A stretch of DNA of 64,000 nt, taken from contig NZ_QJTE01000001.1 of the NCBI RefSeq assembly GCF_003217255.1, positions 1-64,000 on the forward strand. The letters are read 5' to 3'. Origin of the DNA: Pseudoroseicyclus aestuarii (GTDB lineage: Bacteria; Pseudomonadota; Alphaproteobacteria; Rhodobacterales; Rhodobacteraceae). Shown in pieces: positions 16,500 to 25,077 of the stretch. Under the pieces are notes generated by a model. That model was not told where the DNA came from. It was given only the letters and a program-made list of their open reading frames with translations, and did no database searches. Position 1 is the stretch's first letter, and each line of letters starts with the position of its first letter. The position numbers and the translations under genes are program-made.

Positions 16500-16912
16500 G
16501 CGGAGCGGACGACGTAGACCGAGCAGCTCGCATGGGCGACGACGTGGCTGGCCACGGTGCCCAGAAGGTAGTCCTTCACCTTCGGGTTCGCCGATTCCAT
16601 GACGATGATGTCCACCTTGCGCTCGTCCGCGAGCTTGACGATCTGGCGGTGCACGGCGCCCTTGCGGACGATGATCTCCATGTCGACATCGGGCGCCGGG
16701 TGATCGGCGACGAACTTGCGCAGCTCCTTGCCCCAGTAGGCCTCGGAGTCGTGGATGTTCAGGTTCCGCTCCATCTCGGGCGCCATCGTCGCCACGATCA
16801 GCTTCGCGCTGCGGCGGCGCGCCATGGCGACGGCCTCCTCGTAGGCGCTGTAATCGAGCTTCGAGTGCCGAAGGTTGAGGGGGCACAGGATCAGGTTCGT
16901 TTCGCTAGTCAT
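16496..16912 (-). CDS. universal stress protein (UspA family)
   Basis: A 138-residue cytosolic USP-fold protein. It opens with LILCPLNL, has DIIVMES near residue 105 and ends with LLGTVASHVVAHASCSVYVVR, which matches the GSV/T-x2-V-h2-a nucleotide-binding tail of the family. The full G-2x-G-9x-G(S/T) motif is only partly kept. The start ATG 16912 is preceded by GGGGTCCC, a weak site, but longer versions are arginine-rich and unlikely. Its stop overlaps the stop of the convergent phosphatase by 2 bases. Confidence 0.85.
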   Translation of the reverse strand: MTSETNLILCPLNLRHSKLDYSAYEEAVAMARRRSAKLIVATMAPEMERNLNIHDSEAYWGKELRKFVADHPAPDVDMEIIVRKGAVHRQIVKLADERKVDIIVMESANPKVKDYLLGTVASHVVAHASCSVYVVRSA

Positions 16913-17565
16913 GATGGGACCCCTCTGTCGGCGTCGCCGGCCTCTTGGCCGGAGGGTGGAACGATAGCCCTGCAGGTCGGCACAGCGCGCCGATCCGGGT
17001 AACGGCTTCGATCCGGCCTGTCCATGATTCAAAGGGCCCAATGCCACTGATCCGGTGCTGGGGGCCGGCCCCGCGGCGGGTGGGGGTGGTCGGCCTTGCC
17101 GCCGCCGCCCTGATGGCGGCGGGGCGTCGCCCGTCCGGTCTTGCAAGGCCCGGCACGGCGAGGCAGGGGGCCGGTACAACCCTTGGCGGCGCACTGCTCG
17201 GCGCCAGCGCCGGTCCGCGGGGGCCGCGTGCCCCTGCCCGGGACGGCCTCTCCCTTACGGTATCGAATGCTGAGGCCGAATGCGGCGCCGCGACGTGTGG
17301 CGGAGAGGGCGAACTAAACCCGAGGTTGCATGAATTACTAAATACAACCAGGAAGAGAAACGATTCGGTTGCATGATCTACAATTGGCTGAGCGATGGCC
17401 TACCTGTTTCTCGATGGCTCAGGTCTTGCGCCTTCGGTGGACGCAACCGCCCGTAGAATACAAAGACACGAAAAAAGAATGGCTCCTGAGTGCAGGAAAC
17501 ATTGGACACAAGGCTGTGACAAACAATAGCCATGAAATAGACATGGTTTAAGAGGTGCACTGACC
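16913..17565. other. 653-bp intergenic region with AT-richer half and direct repeats
   Basis: No convincing gene is seen; open frames here are shadows with atypical composition. From about 17290 to 17560 the base composition turns clearly AT-richer than the surroundings. Two copies of GGTTGCATGA start at 17324 and 17367 (43 bases apart, four helical turns), each followed by two bases and TAC. The first copy's GGTTG can also pair with CAACC at 17345-17349. The region is probably the promoter/leader of the flavoprotein gene at 17566 or a remnant of transferred DNA. Confidence 0.6.
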
Positions 17566-18897
17566 GTGAGAGAGATCAGCCAAGGACTGCTTACAGCCCT
17601 GGACGCAGACTTCGCCGAGAACCGGCGCAAACGCTACCGGCTCTACACTCACCCCGTGTTCTACCCCTACAGGCAGATCGCGATGCTTGCCGTGGTGGTG
17701 AACCTCTGGATCTTCCTCGCCCGCCCCGTCGAGTTCTGGCTGACGGGATCCGATGCGGCCCTCGGCGCCATCTCCCAAATGGCCTTCGCGAACCTCACAC
17801 TCGGGATCATCATGCGCCAGCAGCGGGTCATCAACCTGCTCTTTAGCGCAGCGACGAACGTGCCGCGGTCCTGGCCGCTGTGGTTCCGCTGGATGGCGGG
17901 CAAGGTCTACAACTTCGGCGGCGTCCATTCGGGCTGCACCGTCTCCGGCTCGCTCTGGTACGGGCTGTTTCTCTACGGGCTGCTCCGCTCGGTCCGCGAC
18001 GGCGGCGCCGTCTCGCTGCAGACCGCGGCGCTGGGCTGCGCCGTCCTGGTGCTGCTGGCCGTGATCATCCTGACGGCGCTGGGCCCGCTGCGCGAGAGGT
18101 TCCACGACCTTTTTGAGCGGGTGCACCGCTTCGGCGGGTGGAGCGTGCTGGCGCTGTTCTGGGCGCAGGCGATCCTCTTCGCCGGCGACATGGGCCAGCC
18201 CTTCCTGAACAGCGTCGCCTTCTGGGAACTGACGCTTATCACCTGCTCGATCGTGCTGCCCTGGACCCACCTCAAGCGGGTGCCGGTCAAGATCGTCAAG
18301 CCGTCGAACCATGCCGTCATCGTGAATTTCGACTACGGGCGGGACGCCTTCCCGGGATCGACCAATGCCATCAGCCGCAACCCGCTGCTGGAATGGCATC
18401 CCTTCGCCTCGATCCCCAAGCCCGGCTCGGACGATCACCGCATCATCATCAGCCGCGCCGGGAACTGGACCAGCAGCTTCATCGACGACTGCCCGAGCCA
18501 TGTCTGGGTGCGCGGCGTCGCCACCGCCGGCGCCGCGCGGGTGGGGCTGATGTTCGAGCGGGTGGTCTTCGTCGCGACCGGGTCCGGGATCGGGCCGATC
18601 CTGCCGCACCTGCTGTCGCGCAAGGACCCCTGCGCGCTTCTGTGGGTGACGCGCAGCCCCGAGAAGACCTACGGCCGCGCGCTGGTGGACGAGGTGCGGC
18701 AGGCCTGCCCGGTGCACACGATCTGGAACACCGACGAGCGCGGCAAGCCGGACCTTGCCGACCTGACGCGCGAGGCGGTCAAGCGCTTCGACGCGGATGC
18801 CGTGGTCATCATCTCGAACCGCAAGGGTTCCTGGCACGTGACCGGCACGCTGGAAGCGGAAGGCATCCCCTGCTTCAGCCCGATCTGGGATTCCTGA
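17566..18897 (+). CDS. ferric-reductase-like transmembrane flavoprotein (TmpA-like)
   Basis: A 443-residue protein with five to six hydrophobic segments between about residues 36 and 233, then a cytosolic flavin/NAD module. GGVHSGCTVSGS has H121 and VHRFGGW has H187, possible haem ligands. WHPFASIP (277-284) matches the HPF flavin site of the ferric reductase/NADPH oxidase group, and ATGSGIGP (337-344) is the NAD-binding loop. Overall it resembles fungal TmpA-type flavoproteins and the C-terminal part of some fungal NRPS-like enzymes; here it stands alone with no AMP-binding domain. GTG 17566 is chosen with AAGAGG upstream. Likely moves electrons from NAD(P)H across or to the membrane; the acceptor is unknown. 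Confidence 0.75.
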   Translation: MREISQGLLTALDADFAENRRKRYRLYTHPVFYPYRQIAMLAVVVNLWIFLARPVEFWLTGSDAALGAISQMAFANLTLGIIMRQQRVINLLFSAATNVPRSWPLWFRWMAGKVYNFGGVHSGCTVSGSLWYGLFLYGLLRSVRDGGAVSLQTAALGCAVLVLLAVIILTALGPLRERFHDLFERVHRFGGWSVLALFWAQAILFAGDMGQPFLNSVAFWELTLITCSIVLPWTHLKRVPVKIVKPSNHAVIVNFDYGRDAFPGSTNAISRNPLLEWHPFASIPKPGSDDHRIIISRAGNWTSSFIDDCPSHVWVRGVATAGAARVGLMFERVVFVATGSGIGPILPHLLSRKDPCALLWVTRSPEKTYGRALVDEVRQACPVHTIWNTDERGKPDLADLTREAVKRFDADAVVIISNRKGSWHVTGTLEAEGIPCFSPIWDS

Positions 18898-18900
18898 GGG

Positions 18901-19566
18901 TCAGCCTTCGGGGACCCATCCCGCCGCGCCGCGGGTCAGGCGCGGCGTGCGGAGGGGGGCGCAGGTCGGGATCTCCGGCAGGCGTCCCGCTCCGGCCGCG
19001 CCCTGCAGCATCGCCGCGCCGAGGGCGCAGGGGGTGCAGCCCGCCGCCTTCAGCAGCGCCAGCGCCGCCTGCATCGAGCTTCCGGTGCTGATCACGTCGT
19101 CGATCAGCACCACCCGCGCGCCCTGCAAAAGCGGCAGCATGCGCGGGTCGAGCCAGAGCCGCTTTCCGCCGCCGGGGCTGGTGACCGATCGCAGCGGGAC
19201 CGAGAGCGCGGGGTCGTACCAGAACTTCTCGCTGGTGCCGAGCGGGACCATCCGCGCATGGCCCAGGCGCCGGGCGACAGCCTCGGCCAGCGGCAGGCCG
19301 AGCGTGGGTACCGCGACGACGAGGCCGGGCGCCATGGGCGCAAGCTGCGCGGCGAGCGCATCGGCGATGGCATCGAGAACCGCGAAGCTGGCCTGGTTCA
19401 GGATCAGCGAGGCGAGCGCCCCGCCGCCGGGCAGCGGCCGGATCGGCAGGAGGACGCCGCGCCCGTCAGGCAGCGGGGCGATGTAGGTCTGCTGGTCCGC
19501 TTGCACGCCGGGCACGGCCCCGTCCTGCGGGAGCAGCTTTTGCCAGACCTCCAGCGGGCCGCTCAT
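18901..19566 (-). CDS. phosphoribosyltransferase (PRT domain), purine-salvage type
   Basis: A 221-residue type I PRT. The PRPP-binding loop VVLIDDVISTGSS is at about residues 146-158, and PTLGLPLAEAVA gives the PPi-side loop. The N-terminal 70 residues have no recognisable domain. It is last in the minus-strand run behind the importer and the deaminase-like amidohydrolase. It probably converts a base released by nucleoside hydrolysis to its nucleotide; which base (adenine, hypoxanthine, xanthine) cannot be told. ATG 19566 is chosen; upstream sequence is proline/arginine-rich. Confidence 0.8.
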   Translation of the reverse strand: MSGPLEVWQKLLPQDGAVPGVQADQQTYIAPLPDGRGVLLPIRPLPGGGALASLILNQASFAVLDAIADALAAQLAPMAPGLVVAVPTLGLPLAEAVARRLGHARMVPLGTSEKFWYDPALSVPLRSVTSPGGGKRLWLDPRMLPLLQGARVVLIDDVISTGSSMQAALALLKAAGCTPCALGAAMLQGAAGAGRLPEIPTCAPLRTPRLTRGAAGWVPEG

Positions 19567-19593
19567 GCGCAGCTCAAGGGGAGGCCGGTCCGC

Positions 19594-19610
19594 GGGGGCA
19601 TCGAGCCCCC
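19594..19610. repeat. GGGGG-CATCGAG-CCCCC dispersed hairpin
   Basis: A 5-bp G/C stem with the 7-base loop CATCGAG in the short gap between the amidohydrolase and PRT genes. The same stem and loop occur at 23668-23684 and 39492-39508, so it is a dispersed intergenic element and possibly an RNA hairpin that ends or stabilises transcripts. Confidence 0.55.
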
Positions 19611-19645
19611 TTGGCCCGGCGCGGCCCCTGGCCGCGGGCGCCCAC

Positions 19646-20974
19646 TCATGCGGCGCCGGTGCCCATGTCGATCCGCGCGATCCGCGCGCGGAAGCGGTCG
19701 GCGACAGCGCCGGCCCCGGCGAGGATGTCCGCCGCATCAAGGGTCCCGACCGTGCGGTCCTTCATCAGCCAGCGCCCCGCCACCATGCTGGAGACGACAT
19801 CGCCGGGCAGGGTCGAGAAGACGAGCGTCGCGGCCAGATCGTAAAGCGGCTGCTGGCGCGGGTCCGAGAGGCTGACGCGGATCAGGTCCGCCTGCTTGCC
19901 CGGTTCGAGCGAGCCGATCCGGTCCTCGAGCCCCAGCACCTGCGCGCCCTCGAGGGTGGCCATGCGCAGCACCTCGCGCGGGGGCAGCAGGGCGCGGCTG
20001 CCGCCGGCGATCTTCTGGAACATGGTCGCGGGGGCGAATTGCGAGAAGAGGTCGAGGGTATTGCCGCTCATGGCGCCGTCGGTGGCGATGCCGACGGGAA
20101 CGCCGCGCGCGCGCAGCGCCGTGACGGGGGCGATGCCGCGCCCGGCCTTGCCATTGGCGCGGGCGCAATGGGCGACACCGACGCCCGCCTCGGCCAACAG
20201 ATCCATGTCCGCCTCGGTCGGATACATCAGGTGCGCGGCGATGAGGTCCGGCCGCAGTAGCCCGGCGCGCCGCGTCACCTCGACGGTCGTGGCACCATGC
20301 TCGCGCCGGGCCCAGTCGACCTCGGGGCGGGTTTCGGCGAGGTGCATCTGCACCGGCAGGCCGGTGCGGTCGGACCAGCGGGCGACGCGGGTCATGACCT
20401 CGAGGCCCGTGGAATAGGGCGCATGCGGCGCGATGGAGGGGGTGATCAGCGGATGGCCGGCCCAGCCCGCGGCCAAAGCATCGGCGCGGGCAAAGCCCTC
20501 GTCGATGCCGGCGTGGTCCGGCGCGTCGAAATCCGCGATGGTCTGGCCGAGGACGGCGCGCAGGCCCGCGGTCTCCACCTCCTCGGCGACGGCCTCTTCG
20601 AAGTAGTACATGTCGGCCAGCGTGGTGGTGCCGCCGCGGATCGATTCCAGCAGGGCGAGGCGGGTGCCGGCGCGCACGGCCTCTCCGTCCATCAGCCCGC
20701 GTTCGAGCGGCAGGATGTAGCGGAAGAGGCGATCGTCGACTTCTTCGCCGAGGCCGCGGAACAGCGTCATCGCGAGGTGCCCATGCGGGTTCACGAGGCC
20801 CGGCATGACCAGATCGCCGTGCATGTCGAGGCGTTCGCCCACGCCTTCGGGCGGCTCGCCTTCGCCGAGTGCGGCGATGGTCTCGCCCTCGATCCGGATC
20901 CAGCCCTTGGCGATCTCGCCCAGATCGCCGCCCGCCATGGTCAGCAGGCGGGCGTTCGTCAGCGTCAGGCTCAT
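19646..20974 (-). CDS. amidohydrolase, S-adenosylhomocysteine/methylthioadenosine/adenosine deaminase-like (ATZ/TRZ family)
   Basis: A 442-residue metal-dependent deaminase. The metal motif appears as NPHGHLAM (usually NxHTHxxM), followed by MHLAET near residue 215, AHLMYPTEADMDLLAEAGVGVAHC and ATDGAMSGN, giving the four metal ligands and the catalytic glutamate. The family includes MtaD, guanine deaminase and TrzN/AtzB. Neighbours (nucleoside hydrolase, PRT, importer) suggest a purine or purine-nucleoside substrate. The start overlaps the ABC ATPase stop by 4 bases. Confidence 0.82.
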   Translation of the reverse strand: MSLTLTNARLLTMAGGDLGEIAKGWIRIEGETIAALGEGEPPEGVGERLDMHGDLVMPGLVNPHGHLAMTLFRGLGEEVDDRLFRYILPLERGLMDGEAVRAGTRLALLESIRGGTTTLADMYYFEEAVAEEVETAGLRAVLGQTIADFDAPDHAGIDEGFARADALAAGWAGHPLITPSIAPHAPYSTGLEVMTRVARWSDRTGLPVQMHLAETRPEVDWARREHGATTVEVTRRAGLLRPDLIAAHLMYPTEADMDLLAEAGVGVAHCARANGKAGRGIAPVTALRARGVPVGIATDGAMSGNTLDLFSQFAPATMFQKIAGGSRALLPPREVLRMATLEGAQVLGLEDRIGSLEPGKQADLIRVSLSDPRQQPLYDLAATLVFSTLPGDVVSSMVAGRWLMKDRTVGTLDAADILAGAGAVADRFRARIARIDMGTGAA

Positions 20975-22026
20975 GCGGGCAGCAGGCAGCACTGCTCGGG
21001 CTCGGGCACGAGAACGGCGGCAGAGCCGCTGTCCATCGGCGCCGAGAGCGGGCCATTGGCGACAAGCTCGCCCGCCGGGGTGTCGCAGCGGTACTGGTAG
21101 GCGCGCCCGAGGTAGGTGCGCAGGCCCAGCGTGGCGGGAATCCCCTCGCCCGAGGGGGCGGCGCGCAGCCCGTCGGCGCGGGCGCCGAGCAGGAAGTCGC
21201 GGGAGGGCGGATCGCCCCAGATCGCGCGGGGCAGGGCGATCTCGTGCCCGCCGGGCATCTGCGCCCGCACCGCGTCGCCGGCCTCGGCCACGGCGCGCAT
21301 CGGGATCAGGTTCTCGTAGCCGACGAAATCGGCGACGAAGGCATTGGCGGGGCGGGAGTAAAGCTCTTCCGGGGTGCCCAGCTGCTCGATCCGGCCGGCG
21401 TTCATGATCGCCACGCGATCCGAGATGCTGAAGGCCTCTTCCTGGTCGTGGGTGACGTAGAGCGCGGTGGCGCCGGTGGCGCGCTGCAGGCGCCGGATCT
21501 CGACCCGCATGTCGACGCGCAGCTTGGCGTCGAGGTTCGACAGAGGCTCGTCGAACATCAGGAGCGGCGGGTCGATGACCAGCGCGCGGGCGAGGGCCAC
21601 ACGCTGGCGCTGACCGCCCGAGAGGTTGGCGGGGTAGCGGTCCGCGAAGCCCGAAAGACCCACCCTCTCGATCATCTCCTGCGCCCGGCGCAGACGCTCT
21701 GCCTTGGAGACACCCCTCTGCTTGAGGCCGAAGGCGACGTTGTCGGCGACGGTCAGATGCGGAAACAGCGCGTAGGTCTGGAACACCAGCCCGATGTCGC
21801 GGGCATGGGGCGGCAGCCGCGTCAGGTCGCGGTCGCCCAGCGTGATGGTGCCCGAGGTGGGCGTCAGGAAGCCCGCCACGAGGCGCAGCGTCGTGGTCTT
21901 GCCGCAGCCCGAGGCGCCGAGCAGCGAGACGAGCTCTCCGGCGGCGAGGTGCAACGACAGATCCTCGAGCACGCGGGTCTGGCCGTAGTGGGCGGTGACG
22001 TCTGATAGCGTGAGGGATACGGTCAT
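20971..22026 (-). CDS. ABC transporter ATP-binding protein, spermidine/putrescine (PotA) class
   Basis: A 351-residue ATPase with a C-terminal TOBE domain, as in PotA. Walker A GASGCGKTT near residue 37, Q-loop VFQTYALFPHL, signature LSGGQRQR, Walker B LLMFDEPLSNLD and H-loop YVTHDQ are all present. It joins the two permeases by ATGA overlaps on both sides. Sequence class suggests polyamine-type transport, but the operon partners argue for a nucleoside- or purine-like substrate. Confidence 0.9.
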   Translation of the reverse strand: MTVSLTLSDVTAHYGQTRVLEDLSLHLAAGELVSLLGASGCGKTTTLRLVAGFLTPTSGTITLGDRDLTRLPPHARDIGLVFQTYALFPHLTVADNVAFGLKQRGVSKAERLRRAQEMIERVGLSGFADRYPANLSGGQRQRVALARALVIDPPLLMFDEPLSNLDAKLRVDMRVEIRRLQRATGATALYVTHDQEEAFSISDRVAIMNAGRIEQLGTPEELYSRPANAFVADFVGYENLIPMRAVAEAGDAVRAQMPGGHEIALPRAIWGDPPSRDFLLGARADGLRAAPSGEGIPATLGLRTYLGRAYQYRCDTPAGELVANGPLSAPMDSGSAAVLVPEPEQCCLLPA

Positions 22027-22811
22027 TTGGTCAGGAATGTCAGGCCCAGCGTCCGTTCGATCACCGCCATCACCGCGACCGTCACGCCCATGAGCAGGAC
22101 GGAGACGGAGGCGATGGTGGGATCGAAGAACTGTTCCATATGCGCGAGCAGCTGGATGGGGAGGGTGGAGACGCCCGGACCGGTCAGGAAGATCGACACC
22201 GAGACGTCGTTGAGAGAGGTGATGAAGGCGAGGATGAAGGCGGCGATCACGCCGGCCTTGATGTTGGGCAGCACCACCGTGAAGAAGGCGCGCCAGCGCG
22301 GGCAGCCGAGCGAGACGGCGGCCTCTTCGACCGAGAAGTCGAAGCCGTTGAGAGAGGCGCCCACCACCCGCACGCAATAGGGCAGCACCAGAAGGGCATG
22401 GCCGATCAGAAGGCTGGCCATGACCGGCACACCCGCGCCGATGGCGACGGATTTCATCAGGCTGAACCCCAGCACGATCTCGGGGATCAGCACCGGCAGC
22501 ACGTAGACGTTCGCCAGGAACCGCGGCAGCTGCACCCGGTAGCGGGCCAGCGCATAGGCCGCCGGGATCCCGAGGAGCAGCGAGAAGAGCGTGCCGAAGG
22601 TCGCCAGCGTGAAGCTGGTCACCATGGTGCGGCGGAAGGCGCTGATCTCGAAGACGTTCTGGTACCAATCGAGCGTCAGCCCGCGGGGCGGGAAGGTCAG
22701 GAAGCTGGTGTCCGAGAGCGAGGCGCCGATGATGATCACCAGCGGCCCGAGCAGGAAGAGGAAGACCAGCACGGTCAGGGCGGCGAGCGCCGGATGCGGC
22801 CCGCGTCTCAC
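22023..22811 (-). CDS. ABC transporter permease, PotC-like
   Basis: A 262-residue inner-membrane protein with about six hydrophobic stretches and the EAA loop SVEEAAVSLGCPRWRAFFTVVLPNIK (two runs near residues 162-187), typical of the second permease of Pot-type importers. GTG 22811 is chosen because it overlaps the stop of the other permease (GTGA); this start gives the normal length. It overlaps the ATPase start by 4 bases. Confidence 0.88.
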   Translation of the reverse strand: MRRGPHPALAALTVLVFLFLLGPLVIIIGASLSDTSFLTFPPRGLTLDWYQNVFEISAFRRTMVTSFTLATFGTLFSLLLGIPAAYALARYRVQLPRFLANVYVLPVLIPEIVLGFSLMKSVAIGAGVPVMASLLIGHALLVLPYCVRVVGASLNGFDFSVEEAAVSLGCPRWRAFFTVVLPNIKAGVIAAFILAFITSLNDVSVSIFLTGPGVSTLPIQLLAHMEQFFDPTIASVSVLLMGVTVAVMAVIERTLGLTFLTK

Positions 22812-23635
22812 GAGGCCACCGGGTTCAGGCGCTGCGCCAGCCGCGACATCGCCAGCACGGTCGCGAGGGTCACGACGACCATGACGGCGGCGATGGTCGA
22901 GGCGCCGGTCCAGTCGAAGGTGACCATGGCGCGTTGATAGAGGAAGGTGCCCATCATCATCTGTTGCTCGCCCCCCAGAAGCTGCGGCGTTGCGTAGGAG
23001 GTGAAGCTGCCGGTGAAGACGAGGACGGAGCCGACGATCAGCCCCGGCACCGCCATCGGCAGCACCACCTGGCGGAAGGCGGCGCCGGGCCGCGCGCCCA
23101 GCGAGGCGGCGGCATCGGTCAGGTCCTCGGGGATGGATTCGAGCACGCCGACCAGCGTCAGGATCATCAGCGGCACGAAGAGATAGACCATGGCGACGAT
23201 GACCGAGCCTTGCGTGTAGAGCATCGAGAGTGGCTCTGCGATGGCGCCGAGGGCCAGCAGCGTCTCGTTCACGATGCCGCCGCGCCCGAGGATCACCAGC
23301 CAGGCGAAGCTGCGCACGACGACGCCGGTGAGCAGCGGGAAGACGGCGGCGATGATCAGCCAGCTTTTCAGCCGGGCCGGCGATTTCGCGACGACCCAGG
23401 CGGCGGCGAAGCCGAAGACCAGAGAGATCAGCGTGGTCACGGCGGCGACCTCGAAGGTGCGCCAGAGCACGACGCGGCGGAAGCGCGAGGTGAAGAACTC
23501 GGCATAGGCGGCAAGGGGGCCTTCGCCGCCGGTGAAGGTGGTCGCGAATGTCGCCAGCACCGGCAGGCCGAGGCCGAGCAGTACCAGCAGCAGGGCTGGC
23601 ATGGCCAGCGCCCAGGCGAGGGTGCGGGCGGTCAT
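22808..23635 (-). CDS. ABC transporter permease, PotB-like
   Basis: A 275-residue inner-membrane protein with about six hydrophobic segments and an EAA-type loop (DLTDAAASLGARPGAAFRQ) near residue 170. It pairs with the PotC-like permease. It is separated from the binding-protein gene by 262 bases that hold hairpin and repeat sequences, a usual place for differential expression of an importer's binding protein and membrane parts. Confidence 0.88.
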   Translation of the reverse strand: MTARTLAWALAMPALLLVLLGLGLPVLATFATTFTGGEGPLAAYAEFFTSRFRRVVLWRTFEVAAVTTLISLVFGFAAAWVVAKSPARLKSWLIIAAVFPLLTGVVVRSFAWLVILGRGGIVNETLLALGAIAEPLSMLYTQGSVIVAMVYLFVPLMILTLVGVLESIPEDLTDAAASLGARPGAAFRQVVLPMAVPGLIVGSVLVFTGSFTSYATPQLLGGEQQMMMGTFLYQRAMVTFDWTGASTIAAVMVVVTLATVLAMSRLAQRLNPVAS

Positions 23636-23663
23636 GGCAGGGCCCGCCGCGGGGGGAGGCGCC

Positions 23664-23790
23664 GCGCGGGGGCATCGAGCCCCCCCGCGCCGCCGCCGCT
23701 TGCGCGGCAGGGGCCGAAGGCCGGGCGCTGCGCGGGCGGCGTGCCGGGGCCTCCGGCGGGGATATTTATCAAGAGAAGAAGGGGCATGGG
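23664..23790. repeat. dispersed intergenic repeat, copy A
   Basis: Two modules lie between the binding-protein and permease genes. GCGCGGGGG-CATCGAG-CCCCCCC-GCGC (23664-23690) is a strong hairpin with the loop also seen at 19594 and 39492. CTTCTTCTCTTGATAAATATCCC (minus strand, about 23761-23783) matches boxes at 39561 and 54111. The hairpin probably trims or stabilises the binding-protein mRNA relative to the permease part; that is inference. Confidence 0.55.
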
Positions 23791-23897
23791 CTTTCCGGGC
23801 GGCGCCCTGCGGCGCCTCTGGATCGGGTGCGGGCCCGAGCGGCCCGGCAAGGGGGTGTGGCGGGCGGGCCGGAGCGCGAGGCCCCGGCCCGGCGGCA

Positions 23898-24944
23898 TCA
23901 CATGCCGAAGACCTCGTTCCAGCGGTCGATCCAGCCGGTCTTGGCGCCGTTGAGCGCGGCGTAGTCCACCAGCTCGAGCGAGCCGACCTGCTCGGCCCCG
24001 TAGGTCCACATGGCGGCCTGATCCTCGGTCAGCTCGACCTCGGTGTTGACCGGGGCGTCGACGCCCTGCTCGGCCTCGATCTGCTGCACCTCGGTCGAGA
24101 GCAGGAAGTTGATGAACTCATGCGCCAGCTCGGGCTCGGCGGCGCCGGTGGGGATGTTGACGGTGTTCAGCGTGGCGACATCGCCGCCTTCGAGCTCGGC
24201 CCAGACCATCGAGGGGACGGCGTCCTGCAGCGAGGAGAAGGTGAAGTCCTGCGCCACGGCGACGCTCGCCTCGCCGGTGGAGATCAGGTTCACCATCTCG
24301 GAGCCGGTGTTGTAGGTCTTGGCGACGTTCGCCTCGAGCTCCTGGATCGCGCCGAAGGCACCCTCGGGATCGTCGTAGGCCGAGACGCCGGCATGCTCGC
24401 CGGCCTTGAGCACGACCATCGGGCCGGCGGTGGTGGTGATGCCCGGCAGGCTGATCGCGCCAGCGAGGTCGTCGCGCCAGAGGTCGTCCCAGCTGGTCAG
24501 CGGCTCCACCCGCTCGCTGTCGTAGACGATGCCGACGCGGCCGATGGAATAGGCGGGGCCATAGGCCTCGCCCTGCGGCGCCTGCGCGAGGTCATAGAGC
24601 TTGTCGACGTTCGGCAGGGCGCTGCGGTCGACCTCCTGGAAGACGCCGGCCTCGATGCCGATCTGGCTGAAGCTGTCGGTCAGGAAGATGACGTCGATGC
24701 CCTGGCCGCCGCGGGCGATCAGCTTGTTCAGGCGGTCGGCGTTGTTGCCGGTCTCGAACACGACCTCGCAGTCGCACATCGCCTCGAAGGGCTCGATGAT
24801 GTTGGCCTGCAGCTTGTCGCCGTTGTAGCCCCACCAGGAGATGGTCAGCTGGTCCTGCGCATGGGCCGAAGCGGCCATGAGCGGCAGCGAGAGCCCGGCG
24901 AGAAGGGCGCGGCGCGCGGCGGAGGACGAGAGGCGAAAGGTCAT
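23898..24944 (-). CDS. ABC transporter substrate-binding protein, PotD/spermidine-putrescine class
   Basis: A 348-residue periplasmic protein with a signal peptide ending SAHAQD. The mature start LTISWWGYNGDKL matches the extracellular solute-binding family that includes PotD. DVIFLTDSFSQ, SIGRVGIVYDSERV and SWDDLWRDDLAGAI follow the usual order. It contains an unusual CDCE near residue 57. It leads the importer genes on the minus strand and follows lacI by 133 bases. The ligand may be a nucleoside given the neighbours; polyamine is the family default. Confidence 0.88.
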   Translation of the reverse strand: MTFRLSSSAARRALLAGLSLPLMAASAHAQDQLTISWWGYNGDKLQANIIEPFEAMCDCEVVFETGNNADRLNKLIARGGQGIDVIFLTDSFSQIGIEAGVFQEVDRSALPNVDKLYDLAQAPQGEAYGPAYSIGRVGIVYDSERVEPLTSWDDLWRDDLAGAISLPGITTTAGPMVVLKAGEHAGVSAYDDPEGAFGAIQELEANVAKTYNTGSEMVNLISTGEASVAVAQDFTFSSLQDAVPSMVWAELEGGDVATLNTVNIPTGAAEPELAHEFINFLLSTEVQQIEAEQGVDAPVNTEVELTEDQAAMWTYGAEQVGSLELVDYAALNGAKTGWIDRWNEVFGM

Positions 24945-25004
24945 GTCGATATCCCTGTTGTTGTCCTGCCTCCCCCGAGCGGAAGCCTAGGCCGCAAGAG
25001 GAGC

Positions 25005-25021
25005 GGGGCGCAAGCCGCCCC
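25005..25021 (-). terminator. hairpin between lacI and the binding-protein gene
   Basis: GGGGCG, loop CAAGC, CGCCCC form a 6-bp stem just after the lacI stop in the direction of transcription. No T-run follows, so it may only weaken read-through into the importer genes. Confidence 0.3.
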
Positions 25022-25077
25022 CCGAGTACCCTTTTGGACAGGCTGTGCAAGCCGTTAGGCCCCAGGGGAGGGCCCGG

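Noticed and set aside
16945-17376. Possible gene upstream of the flavoprotein
   Set aside because: No ribosome site, low-complexity sequence and no family resemblance; treated as intergenic.
17566-18897. Fragment of a nonribosomal peptide synthetase-like gene
   Set aside because: Only the membrane/flavin part is present and complete; no adenylation or carrier domain lies nearby.
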